This document shows positions 8,155 to 14,484 of a stretch of 14,484 nt of DNA, piece by piece. Location of the stretch: NCBI GenBank assembly GCA_947463775.1, contig CANHVD010000073.1, forward strand, positions 1 through 14,484, in the 5' to 3' direction. This stretch comes from Planctomycetaceae bacterium. Lineage in GTDB: Bacteria; Planctomycetota; Planctomycetia; Planctomycetales; Planctomycetaceae. Made by a program: the position numbers and the translations under genes. Each line of letters starts with the position of its first letter. Position 1 is the first letter of the stretch. The notes beneath the pieces were generated by a model. It ran no database searches. It was not told the DNA's origin and worked only from the letters and a program-made list of their open reading frames with translations.

Positions 8155-8190
8155 TCACTGACGTTTGGTTACGGAATACCGCGTCAGTGA
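8155..8190 (+). promoter_or_regulatory. 9-bp inverted repeat overlapping the first possible coaE start
   Basis: TCACTGACG (8155-8163) and CGTCAGTGA (8182-8190) are perfect inverse complements 18 nt apart. The GTG at 8187 lies inside the right arm. As RNA this would sequester that start codon; as DNA it could be an operator. Confidence 0.45.
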
Positions 8191-8924
8191 TAGACAATCC
8201 CGTCATTTGCTCGCTGTCGCGAGACTCTGTCTTTCCAGTCTTCTCATCGATTTCTCCTTTGTCATCTGAAAGCACATCTGAATCTTCCGTTGCGCGCGTT
8301 CCACTCGTCGGCATTGTCGGCGGTGTGGGGGCTGGCAAAAGTTCGGTTGTGCGAAATGTGAAATCTCTGCAACTGCATTTCATTGATGCAGATCGCATTG
8401 GACACGATCAACTGACGGTGAAGAAAATCAAAGACCAGATTGTGAAGACGTTTGGAACTCAGGTTCTGGATTCTTCCGGAGACATTAGCCGGCCTAATCT
8501 GGCGGCTCAGGTTTTTGGTGATTCCTCTGAAAAACAAGAGAAGCGACAGCAACTGAACGCGATCGTGCATCCGGCCATTCGCTCGGAGATTCGTCGTCAA
8601 ATCAATTCGGCCCCGCAGGATGCGGATGCCATTATTCTGGATGCTGCTCTGCTGCTGGAAGCGGGCTGGGCAGACGAATGTAACGCCGTCATTTTTATTG
8701 ACACGTCTCTTGAGCAGCGGCGAAAACGAGTCGCTGAGACACGAGGCTGGTCGGCCGAAGAGCTTCAGCGGCGAGAGGCCTCGCAACTGAGTCTTGAGGA
8801 GAAACGGCGAAGATCTGATTTCTGCGTGGACAACTCCGGAGACATCTCCGTGGCTGCTCACCAGATGGAACAAGCTTTGATGAAGATCATTGCTGATGAC
8901 GGTTCTTTGCACGGTACAAAATGA
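8187..8924 (+). CDS. coaE: dephospho-CoA kinase
   Basis: CoaE (EC 2.7.1.24) phosphorylates the 3'-hydroxyl of dephospho-CoA with ATP, the last step of coenzyme A synthesis in the cytosol. The P-loop GGVGAGKS is at residues 45-52, followed by FIDADRIGHDQL (65-76), the LDAALLLEAGW block (151-161), and the lid-like Arg-rich region with RREASQ...KRRRSDFCVDNSGD (195-219). Read from the GTG at 8187 the protein has 245 residues, with about 38 Ser-rich residues ahead of the kinase core that E. coli CoaE lacks. The GTG has no good Shine-Dalgarno and lies in an inverted repeat. A TTG at 8259 (about 220 residues) is an alternative, also without a clear site, so the start is uncertain. Rho follows 309 bp downstream on the same strand. 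Function is secure. Confidence 0.93.
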   Translation: MIDNPVICSLSRDSVFPVFSSISPLSSESTSESSVARVPLVGIVGGVGAGKSSVVRNVKSLQLHFIDADRIGHDQLTVKKIKDQIVKTFGTQVLDSSGDISRPNLAAQVFGDSSEKQEKRQQLNAIVHPAIRSEIRRQINSAPQDADAIILDAALLLEAGWADECNAVIFIDTSLEQRRKRVAETRGWSAEELQRREASQLSLEEKRRRSDFCVDNSGDISVAAHQMEQALMKIIADDGSLHGTK

Positions 8925-9233
8925 GGACTGGTTTTTGCGAGACGCATCGTTCAGGCCATAGCCTCAATTTTTGCCGCGTACGAAAAAGTTTCCCAACTCT
9001 GTATTTCTCTGATAATTCTTTGTTTTTTGATTCCCATCGTAGATCCTGATCCGTGAAATCTGAAGTTGTCGAACGGAATTCTCCGCAGGCCTCTGTCAGA
9101 GCTGTTCGACACTCCTCGACACCACGGCGACATGTTCAAACCTTACCGGCGTTTGAACTGTCACAAGATCTCTCCCTTCTTTGTTTTGCCGGTCCACCTT
9201 CCAAAACTGCCTGTCTGGAGGCCCGAAGCGGCC
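8925..9233 (+). other. 309-bp coaE-rho spacer, possible rho leader
   Basis: No gene is supported. A frame in phase with rho is open from a TTG at 9066, and another frame (GTG 9053 to 9259) overlaps the rho start; neither translation looks like protein. An AT-rich stretch at about 8985-9040 with GATAAT at 9011-9016 is a possible -10, but no good -35 accompanies it. Rho genes are often autoregulated through their leader, so this spacer could have that role (inference). Confidence 0.35.
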
Positions 9234-10649
9234 ATGTCTTCTCGAACACCACGCCCTGACGAATCACGCCCCCCGGGAAATCCTCGCCTTCTTCGCCGTT
9301 CTGACTCGCCGCGATCTGACGAGAATTCAGTTGCCGACGAAGTCGAAAAACCGGTTTCCGAAACATTCGCTCCGCCGGAAGGCAATGAGATCAATATCGC
9401 TGAACTTCAGCGAATGTCGATGAAGGATCTTCTCGCGATCGCCGAGCAGGAAAAGCTGACTGAGTACCACGGGCTGAAAAAACAGGATCTGATTTTCAAG
9501 ATCCTCAAAGAACGAACTCGGATGCACGGTCTGATGTTCGGCGAAGGCACGCTGGAGATTCTGCCGGACGGTTTCGGATTTCTCCGCAGTCCCGATTATC
9601 ACTATCTGCCCTGCCCCGATGACATCTATGTCAGCCCCAGTCAGATTCGTCGTTTCGGTTTGCGTACTGGGGCCACGGTCGCCGGGCAGATTCGTCCGCC
9701 CAAGGAAAACGAACGCTACTTCGCGTTGCTGCGAGTCGCTGCGATCAATGGCGAAGACCCGAACCTGCTGACGAACAAAGTCTTCTTTGATGACCTGACC
9801 CCGCTGCATCCCGAACAGCGTCTGCGACTCGCCGACAACGCGGAATTCATGAGTACTCGCGTGGTTGATCTGATTGCACCGATCGGTCTTGGGCAGCGAG
9901 GTCTCATCGTGTCGCCTCCTCGCGCAGGCAAGACCGTGCTGCTGCAGCAGATGGCGAAGGCGACTCTGCAGAATCATCCGGACGCCTACGTGATCGTGCT
10001 GTTGATTGACGAGCGACCCGAAGAAGTGACCGACATGGAGCGGAAGCTGAAAGGTCGCAATTGCGAAGTCGTCAGCAGTACGTTCGATGAATCCACGTCG
10101 CGGCATATCCAGGTGGCGGAAATGGTCATCGAAAAAGCCAAACGCATGGTCGAATATGGCCAGGATGTGATCATCTTCCTGGACAGTATTACTCGCCTGG
10201 CTCGTGCCTGGAACACGGAAATCCCGAACTCCGGCAAGACACTGTCGGGCGGTGTTGACGCGAATGCTCTGCAACACCCCAAGCGATTCTTCGGGGCCGC
10301 TCGGTGCGTCGAAGAAGGCGGCAGCCTGACGATCATCGCAACGGCTCTGGTGGATACCGGAAGTCGCATGGACGAAGTGATCTTCGAAGAGTTCAAAGGC
10401 ACTGGTAACACCGAACTTCACCTGGATCGTCGGCTCGTGGAAAAACGAATCTGGCCGGCCATCGACGTGAATCGCTCGGGAACTCGCCGCGAAGAGCTTT
10501 TGCTGAACGAAGATGAGCTGAAACTGGTTTGGGTGCTCCGTCGAGTTCTCAACGACATGAATCCGTCTGAGGCGATGGAACTGTTGATTAATCGAATGAA
10601 ACGCACCAAGTCGAATGAAGAGTTTTTGCTGTCGATGAATCTTGGCTGA
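9234..10649 (+). CDS. rho: transcription termination factor Rho
   Basis: Hexameric RNA-dependent ATPase/helicase that ends transcription at Rho-dependent sites. From the ATG at 9234 it has 471 residues, against 419 in E. coli. Residues 1-55 are a polar Arg/Pro/Glu-rich extension. The Rho N-terminal helical domain follows (about 56-95, MSMKDLLAIAEQEKL...KKQDLIFKILK), then the RNA-binding cold-shock-like domain (about 100-168, GTLEILPDGFGFLRS, DDIYVSPSQIRRF). The ATPase core has Walker A SPPRAGKT (227-234), Walker B IIFLDS (313-318), the LSGGVDANAL Q-loop region and the EEFKGTGN block. Arg replaces the Lys of E. coli PPKAGKT, which is common in bacteria. GGAG lies 13 nt upstream of 9234, rather far. 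A TTG at 9066 would add 56 residues that look untranslated. Core identity is certain; only the start is debatable. Confidence 0.96.
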   Translation: MSSRTPRPDESRPPGNPRLLRRSDSPRSDENSVADEVEKPVSETFAPPEGNEINIAELQRMSMKDLLAIAEQEKLTEYHGLKKQDLIFKILKERTRMHGLMFGEGTLEILPDGFGFLRSPDYHYLPCPDDIYVSPSQIRRFGLRTGATVAGQIRPPKENERYFALLRVAAINGEDPNLLTNKVFFDDLTPLHPEQRLRLADNAEFMSTRVVDLIAPIGLGQRGLIVSPPRAGKTVLLQQMAKATLQNHPDAYVIVLLIDERPEEVTDMERKLKGRNCEVVSSTFDESTSRHIQVAEMVIEKAKRMVEYGQDVIIFLDSITRLARAWNTEIPNSGKTLSGGVDANALQHPKRFFGAARCVEEGGSLTIIATALVDTGSRMDEVIFEEFKGTGNTELHLDRRLVEKRIWPAIDVNRSGTRREELLLNEDELKLVWVLRRVLNDMNPSEAMELLINRMKRTKSNEEFLLSMNLG

Positions 10650-10699
10650 TGATTGAGCCGGCCGCGCTTGATTAGAGCTGATTTGAATAGACATGAATA

Positions 10700-10752
10700 T
10701 CCCGTCGGCGGAGCGACGGGTGTACGGTAAACTCGTCGCTCCGCCGACGGGA
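10700..10752. repeat. 19-bp perfect palindromic repeat between rho and ribH
   Basis: CCCGTCGGCGGAGCGACG (10701-10718) and its exact inverse complement (10734-10751) flank a 15-nt loop, with one more T-A pair outside. No T-tract follows, so it is not a canonical intrinsic terminator. It lies 50 bp after the rho stop and 41 bp before ribH, so it could terminate rho, sit in the ribH leader, or be a dispersed repeat. Confidence 0.85.
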
Positions 10753-10793
10753 ATTGTGAACGTCTTTCACGACTTTAGATTTCAGGCTTTTCC

Positions 10794-11264
10794 ATGCCCA
10801 CCGAACTTCATGGCCAGCTTACCGCTGCTGATGCGTCCTTTGCTGTTGTTGTCAGTCGCTTCAACGATCTGATCACAAAACGACTCCTTGAAGGTGCGAT
10901 TGATACCGTCGTCCGTCACGGCGGAAGTGCCGACAAAGTAACGGTGGTGTGGGTTCCCGGTTCGTTTGAGATCCCGCTCGCCGCATCAACGCTCGCGAAG
11001 ACCGGCAAGTACAGTGCCGTGATCTGCCTGGGAGCCGTGATTCAAGGATCGACCAGTCATCACGAGTACATCAACAGCCAGGTCGCGGCCGGGATTATGA
11101 GTATTACTCGGGAAACAGGAATCCCGGTGACTTTTGGCGTGATCACCTGTGAATCCATGGACCAGGCTCTCGACCGTGCTGGTGGCAAGGTCGGCAACAA
11201 AGGTCACGAAGCCACTCTGGCGGCGATTGAGATGATCAGCCTGCTGAAGAAGATTAAGGGTTGA
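10794..11264 (+). CDS. ribH: 6,7-dimethyl-8-ribityllumazine synthase
   Basis: RibH (EC 2.5.1.78) condenses 5-amino-6-ribitylaminouracil with 3,4-dihydroxy-2-butanone 4-phosphate to give lumazine, the penultimate step of riboflavin synthesis; family members assemble as pentamers or 60-mer capsids. The 156-residue length is normal. Motifs in order are VVVSRFND near the N-terminus, the substrate-binding PGSFEIP (about 55-61), GAVIQGSTSHHEYI with the catalytic His in GSTSH (about 85), PVTFGVITCES, and QALDRAGGKVGNKG with the phosphate-contacting Arg and Lys. CAGG 7 nt upstream of the ATG is a modest Shine-Dalgarno. No other riboflavin gene is adjacent and nusB, a frequent neighbour, is absent. 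It is convergent with lpxB. Identification is firm. Confidence 0.96.
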   Translation: MPTELHGQLTAADASFAVVVSRFNDLITKRLLEGAIDTVVRHGGSADKVTVVWVPGSFEIPLAASTLAKTGKYSAVICLGAVIQGSTSHHEYINSQVAAGIMSITRETGIPVTFGVITCESMDQALDRAGGKVGNKGHEATLAAIEMISLLKKIKG

Positions 11265-11304
11265 ATTGCAGTTGCGACGATTTCAAAAACCGTCGCCATG
11301 CAAT
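11265..11304 (+). terminator. hairpin directly after the ribH stop
   Basis: ATTGCA (11265-11270) and GCGACG (11274-11279) pair with CGTCGC (11291-11296) and TGCAAT (11299-11304), leaving a small internal loop (GTT/CA) and an 11-nt terminal loop. It begins at the base after the stop codon. No T-tract follows, so it may protect the 3' end or act as a non-canonical terminator. Confidence 0.5.
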
Positions 11305-11336
11305 CGATCAGTTCAGGTTTCTCAAGTCGCGCTTTC

Positions 11337-11400
11337 GTTTAACGGTGAGCCGCAGGCGACAGCTTCAGGTATCGCAGTCGCCTGTGCCTCGCAGTTAAAC
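11337..11400. repeat. palindromic repeat, copy A, between ribH and lpxB
   Basis: Two 24-nt arms (11337-11360 and 11377-11400) match as inverted repeats at 20 of 24 positions, two of the four mismatches being G-T pairs in RNA. The left arm contains AACGGTGAGCCGCAGGCGAC. It is the only structure between the two convergent genes apart from the ribH hairpin and lies 7 nt beyond the lpxB stop. It is closely related to the copy at 12715-12783. Confidence 0.8.
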
Positions 11401-11407
11401 AAGTGAC

Positions 11408-12589
11408 TCACGCCACTTTGCGAGCAGGCTTGTTAACGGCACCCTTACCCACGAGCGCATTCATCAGGAAATCGGCCGCGCGCCGAGTTGCCCCGGTGTC
11501 GGTGGCTTTGTCGGCCAGGTCACTCATCACGGCTCGACGTTGCGCCAGAGATTGCGGGTTCTGCAGCCAGTCCGTGAGTGTTGCTGTCATCTTTTGAATG
11601 TCATTCTCCGGATCGCCGTTAGAGATAAACTCGGGCATCACTTCGTCGTCAGCGATCAGGTTTGGCAGCGTGATAAATCGGCATTTCATCAGAAACTTTG
11701 AGAAGAACCGCCCGATCGTGGGCACTCGATAGATCACCATGCCGGGCTTGCGACGTCCCAGCAGTTCGAGGCTGATCGACCCGCTGACCATGTAACAGCA
11801 ATCGCCCGCTTCAATCGCTTCGGGAGTCTGGTTCACAAAGTAATGCAGAGGCGTGGACAGACCAGCCGTGGCCTGCAGTTCCTGGCACCGCTGCATCTGA
11901 CGCTCGCGATAACTTCCAACGACCCAGCGAACGTTGGAAACCACAGACTGAACTCGCCGCACAACTTCCAGCATCACTGGCCAGTTCTTTTCGATCTCAT
12001 GATTTCGAGAACCTGGCAACAGAGTCACGACGGTCTGTTTCGCAGTTCCTCGCATATCAGCGATGGCGTCTGTATCGATCTGGCGTTCAGCGACCTGATC
12101 AAAGAACGGATGTCCGACCCACGTCGCATTCACACCGCGAGCTTTATACCAGTCATACTCGAACGGCAGAGCACATAGCACATGGTCGACCCATTTGCGC
12201 ACACGTTTAACTCGCCAGCCAGCCCAACCCCAAAGTTGTGGTGGCAGATAATAGTAAACCGGAATACCGCGCGTCTTTGCCGCGCGAGCGATCCACCAGT
12301 TGAAGCCGGGGAAATCGACGAGCACCACGGCATCAGGCGGATTGGTGTCGAAATACGCTTCGGCCTGCTTCACTAAACGGCGAAATTTTGCCAGCAACGG
12401 GACGACTCGCAAAAACCCCATCACGGCCAGTTCCGTCAGCTCAAAATGCAACTGACACCCGGCGTCTCGCATGTTCGGGCCGCCAAAGCCTTCCGCCTGA
12501 AATTCGGGATGCCGCGACTGTAGTTCGCGAATCAATCGAGCACTATGTTGGTCGCCACTGGGTTCACCGGCGGAAAAGAAAATTCTCAT
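11408..12589 (-). CDS. lpxB: lipid-A-disaccharide synthase
   Basis: LpxB (EC 2.4.1.182, glycosyltransferase family 19) joins UDP-2,3-diacylglucosamine to lipid X, forming the beta-1,6 disaccharide core of lipid A at the inner face of the cytoplasmic membrane. The 393 residues match the usual length of about 380. Family landmarks include the N-terminal FFSAGEPSGDQHSARL, GFGGPNMRDAGCQLHF, LAVMGFLRVVP, VVLVDFPGFNWWIA, YYLPPQLWGWAGWRVKRV, CALPFEYDWY, VGHPFFD, LLPGSRNHEI and the C-terminal SGSISLELLGRRKPGMVIYR. A weak GGA lies 8 nt upstream of the ATG at 12589. The gene is flanked on both sides by related palindromic repeats. kdsB, another lipopolysaccharide gene, is divergent next to it. This implies the host makes lipid A. 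Confidence 0.96.
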   Translation of the reverse strand: MRIFFSAGEPSGDQHSARLIRELQSRHPEFQAEGFGGPNMRDAGCQLHFELTELAVMGFLRVVPLLAKFRRLVKQAEAYFDTNPPDAVVLVDFPGFNWWIARAAKTRGIPVYYYLPPQLWGWAGWRVKRVRKWVDHVLCALPFEYDWYKARGVNATWVGHPFFDQVAERQIDTDAIADMRGTAKQTVVTLLPGSRNHEIEKNWPVMLEVVRRVQSVVSNVRWVVGSYRERQMQRCQELQATAGLSTPLHYFVNQTPEAIEAGDCCYMVSGSISLELLGRRKPGMVIYRVPTIGRFFSKFLMKCRFITLPNLIADDEVMPEFISNGDPENDIQKMTATLTDWLQNPQSLAQRRAVMSDLADKATDTGATRRAADFLMNALVGKGAVNKPARKVA

Positions 12590-12714
12590 CGAAGAAATCC
12601 GTTTCTGATGTCGTCAATCAACGAAGACGCGCGGTCAGACGAATGAAAAAAACAAGAACACTATTTGAGCCTGAGTCGCTAGTGGTCTATCGGTCTTGTG
12701 GAAAACTGAGCATT

Positions 12715-12783
12715 CTCGGTTAACGGCGAGCCGCAGGCGTGGCGAAATGGGGCCACGTCGCCTGCGGCTTGCCGTTAGACGAG
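12715..12783. repeat. palindromic repeat, copy B, between lpxB and kdsB
   Basis: Two 25-nt arms (12715-12739 and 12759-12783) match as inverted repeats at 22 of 25 positions, with an inner GTGGC/GCCAC stem around an AT-containing loop. The left arm reads TTAACGGCGAGCCGCAGGCG at its core and matches the core of copy A (11339-11358) at 19 of 20 positions. Confidence 0.85.
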
Positions 12784-12839
12784 CAATTCAACAGTCCGGC
12801 CTTCCACTGACGGCCTCCATGTCTTGGCTGCAGTTCATT

Positions 12840-12869
12840 TTGACATGAAACCATGATTCGGTCTAGACT
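12840..12869 (+). promoter_or_regulatory. putative sigma-70-type promoter of kdsB
   Basis: A perfect TTGACA (12840-12845) is followed after 18 bp by TAGACT (12864-12869), four of six matches to the -10 consensus. It would start a transcript about 95 nt ahead of the kdsB ATG. Confidence 0.45.
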
Positions 12870-12956
12870 GCGTCGCGCGGCGGGGGATTTGCCGCAGTTT
12901 ACCGGTCACCGTTAGTGGCTCGTCAATCGGCGGTTTAATCGAATCCGTCGCTCAGC

Positions 12957-12961
12957 AAGGA
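12957..12961 (+). promoter_or_regulatory. ribosome binding site of kdsB
   Basis: AAGGA lies 8 nt upstream of the ATG at 12970 and fixes that start. Confidence 0.65.
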
Positions 12962-12969
12962 TGTGAGAA

Positions 12970-13737
12970 ATGAAAACTGTCGGCATTATTCCTGCTCGTC
13001 TCCAGTCCACTCGACTACCTCGCAAGCTGCTGCTAAACGTCACCGGGAAGCCACTGATTCAATACGTTTGGGAAACGGCCTGCGAATGCCCTGAATTCCA
13101 TGACGTCGTGATTGCGACCGACAGTGAAGAAATTGCTCGCGTGGTTCATTCGTTCGGCGGTCGGGCCGAAATGACCGGGCCACATAACAGCGGAACCGAT
13201 CGAATTGCCGAGGTGACTCGCCGCTGTTTTTCCGATGCCGATGTGATTGTGAATTTGCAGGGTGATGAGCCCGAACTGGATCCACAGGTTGTCGCGGCTT
13301 TGGTTCGTGAGATGCGAACTTCTGGCTGCCAAATGGCGACCGTTGCTGCTCCGATTACTTCTCCAGCCGTTGTGCGTGATCCCAGTTGCGTCAAAGTCGT
13401 GATGGATGTGAATGGCCGAGCCATGTACTTCAGCCGTTCGCCAATACCGTTCAGTCGAGATCTCGCGATTGAAGATCACTTTCGAGAAGGGGAGCCTTCG
13501 CCGTGGCTGTTGCACGTCGGGCTCTATGCCTTCCGTCGTGACTTTCTGCTGAAGCTGACCACCATGCCGCCTTCTCCGTTGGAGCAACTTGAGAAACTCG
13601 AACAGTTGCGAGCCCTGCAGTCCGGTGCATCAATGGCGGTAGCCGTGGTGAATCATGCGGCCGTGGGAATCGACACGCCGGAAGACTACGCCGCCTTTGT
13701 TGCTCGCCAGCGATCGCAGATTCGCCGAGCGGCCTGA
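12970..13737 (+). CDS. kdsB: 3-deoxy-manno-octulosonate cytidylyltransferase (CMP-Kdo synthetase)
   Basis: KdsB (EC 2.7.7.38) activates Kdo with CTP to CMP-Kdo, the donor used by Kdo transferase to decorate lipid A. The 255 residues compare with 248 in E. coli. Motifs are the nucleotide-binding IIPARLQSTRLPRK (6-19), GKPLIQYVWE, VVIATDSEEIARVV, the SGTDRIAEV motif, VNLQGDEPELD with metal/nucleotide-binding residues, VKVVMDVNGRAMYFSRSPIPFSRD, LLHVGLYAFRRDFL, PSPLEQLEKLEQLRAL and the C-terminal GIDTPEDYAAF. The start has AAGGA 8 nt upstream and a TTGACA-type promoter further up. It is divergent from lpxB, so envelope lipid synthesis genes are clustered although not in one operon. Downstream, 64 bp separate it from a convergent surface-protein gene. 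Identification is firm. Confidence 0.96.
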   Translation: MKTVGIIPARLQSTRLPRKLLLNVTGKPLIQYVWETACECPEFHDVVIATDSEEIARVVHSFGGRAEMTGPHNSGTDRIAEVTRRCFSDADVIVNLQGDEPELDPQVVAALVREMRTSGCQMATVAAPITSPAVVRDPSCVKVVMDVNGRAMYFSRSPIPFSRDLAIEDHFREGEPSPWLLHVGLYAFRRDFLLKLTTMPPSPLEQLEKLEQLRALQSGASMAVAVVNHAAVGIDTPEDYAAFVARQRSQIRRAA

Positions 13738-13801
13738 AGTCTCACTGTGATCATCTGGTGAATGCAGGCCGGATCGAGCGGAGAGTGATTTGGCGCGGAC
13801 C

Positions 13802-14484
13802 CTAAACTGGCTTGCTTAACAGGGAAAGCAGTCCACTGTTTTCGGCTGCGTCGAGAGGTGCGTACTCGGTGGCGAAACGGTCGAGAATTACGATCGGATC
13901 GAATGAGTACCAGATGGGAATCGTCGACGCGATGGTCGCCAGAGCCGCGCTGCTGCCTGTAACCACCCCGGAACTGATTGCACCGGACGATTGGATTTGC
14001 TGAGCCATCAGAGCGCCGCTCGACGTGGTGCCTCCGAGGTTCGACATATGGCCCACGATGGTTTCGAACGTCTTTGCGGCCGCCAGTTGTCCTTTGGAGG
14101 TCACGTAAAGATACGTATTCGTGGTGGTGCTTGTGCCCAGCACTCCGACGGCCGAGCCTTTGCCGATCGCGGACATGGCTCCGACGGCGACGACGCTGGT
14201 CAGCACTGCTGAAGACGCATCTTCGATGGAGTCTGCTGTCAGTGATTGTTCCACTGCGATTTCCACATCGGTGGGAGCTGCCGAGTGAACTTCGTTGGGG
14301 ACAAGTGAAAGTTCATCGACGCCTGTCAGTATCACGTCAGGCGACTGTGAACCAGTTTCACGAGGAGCAGCGGGAGGTGTTGCCGAATCTTCGGTTCTGA
14401 TCACGGTTTCATTCTGTGACTCTGAATCAAGCTGCTGGCCGGGTGCCGCTGCTTCGTCACGATTGCTTTTGCCTGATTGTACGG
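13802..14484 (-). CDS. C-terminal part of a large surface-type protein, cut by the window edge
   Basis: A frame open from the right edge to a TGA or similar stop at 13802 gives 226 visible residues. A GTG at 14404 could start a 200-residue protein, but the frame continues upstream in the same polar style (SGKSNRDEAAAPGQQLDSESQNET), so I read it as truncated by the window. The N-proximal visible part is polar and Glu/Thr/Pro-rich. Two small-residue, hydrophobic stretches follow (SSAVLTSVVAVGAMSAIG... and SSGVVTGSSAALATIAS), then the tail TIPIWYSFDPIVILDRF and LLSLLSKPV. I recall a similar 'P-W-x-x-F/V-D-P-hydrophobic' tail on giant planctomycete surface proteins, unchecked. No enzymatic motif is visible. 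It could serve in membrane insertion or cell-surface sorting (inference). Confidence 0.6.
   Translation of the reverse strand, partial: VQSGKSNRDEAAAPGQQLDSESQNETVIRTEDSATPPAAPRETGSQSPDVILTGVDELSLVPNEVHSAAPTDVEIAVEQSLTADSIEDASSAVLTSVVAVGAMSAIGKGSAVGVLGTSTTTNTYLYVTSKGQLAAAKTFETIVGHMSNLGGTTSSGALMAQQIQSSGAISSGVVTGSSAALATIASTIPIWYSFDPIVILDRFATEYAPLDAAENSGLLSLLSKPV

Larger units (their letters stand above)
7750..8186. other. 437-bp divergent intergenic region between the cytochrome gene and coaE
   Basis: It should hold the promoters of both divergent genes, but I cannot point to a convincing -35/-10 pair on either strand. Supported contents are an interrupted inverted repeat at 7970-8017 and a 9-bp inverted repeat at 8155-8190. 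The open frames across it on both strands look like chance extensions. Confidence 0.5.
12590..12969. other. 380-bp divergent spacer between lpxB and kdsB
   Basis: It holds a palindromic repeat (12715-12783) and, downstream of that, a good sigma-70-like promoter for kdsB (12840-12869). No gene is supported. The lpxB promoter must lie in the left part, but I cannot pick out its elements. Confidence 0.55.

Noticed and set aside
7691..8161. 156-codon plus-strand frame
   Set aside because: It overlaps the signal-peptide coding part of the cytochrome gene; its MVRKSMVRKS repeat is only the reverse reading of the 15-bp duplication.
9066..9233. TTG start of rho adding 56 residues
   Set aside because: The added stretch looks like translated leader, has no Shine-Dalgarno, and an ATG at 9234 is available.
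9327..10694. 455-codon open frame on the minus strand
   Set aside because: It lies antisense to rho, whose motifs are continuous and complete on the plus strand; the minus-strand translation has no recognisable domain.
10700..12783. The three palindromes as a CRISPR array or composite transposon
   Set aside because: They are widely spaced by ordinary genes, not regularly repeated, there is no cas or transposase gene, and no target-site duplication is visible.
13978..14400. 140-codon plus-strand frame antisense to the edge gene
   Set aside because: Very Arg/Trp/Ser-rich translation typical of a shadow frame; the minus-strand frame has plausible protein composition and continues to the edge.

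Overview
The window reads as chromosomal DNA of a planctomycete (phylum Planctomycetota, probably order Planctomycetales). Three features point there: a very large secreted PVC-type cytochrome c protein with an N-terminal beta-propeller-like 'membrane-bound dehydrogenase' domain, HEAT-like repeats and a C-terminal CxxCH haem site; a surface protein carrying an LEPR-XLL-type N-terminal signal (here LEVRSLLSA) with DNRLRE and SdrD-B-like domains; and a Rho factor with an N-terminal extension. Genus-level placement is not possible from this stretch alone. I see no tRNA, rRNA, CRISPR array, transposase, phage gene or defence system.

Left part (1-4055). A membrane-anchored YpfJ-type zinc metallopeptidase (+) is followed by 337 bp without a convincing gene. 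Convergent to it lie a 633-residue secreted surface protein and a MOSC-domain protein, both on the minus strand.

Middle (4162-8186). The giant cytochrome c protein is on the minus strand. Its start is best placed at 7749, where a GGAG Shine-Dalgarno sits 9 nt upstream of a signal peptide. A 437-bp divergent intergenic region then separates it from coaE.

Right part (8187-14484). Housekeeping genes follow: coaE (last step of CoA synthesis), rho (transcription termination) and ribH (riboflavin pathway) on the plus strand, then lpxB (minus) and kdsB (plus), both for lipid A/Kdo, so a lipopolysaccharide envelope is expected. At the right edge lies the C-terminal part of a further large surface-type protein (minus strand), open to the window end.

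No complete new multi-gene system is evident. The less ordinary signals are: (a) compact palindromic repeats in intergenic spaces, including two related copies that bracket lpxB and a separate perfect one between rho and ribH; (b) a duplicated Trp/Gly-rich module of about 58 residues in the LEPR-XLL protein, one copy interrupting its SdrD-B-like domain; (c) a C-terminal 'PIWYSFDPIVIL' tail on the edge protein that may be a lineage-specific signature; (d) a perfect 15-bp tandem duplication inside the signal peptide of the cytochrome protein; and (e) a 9-bp inverted repeat that buries the first possible coaE start codon.
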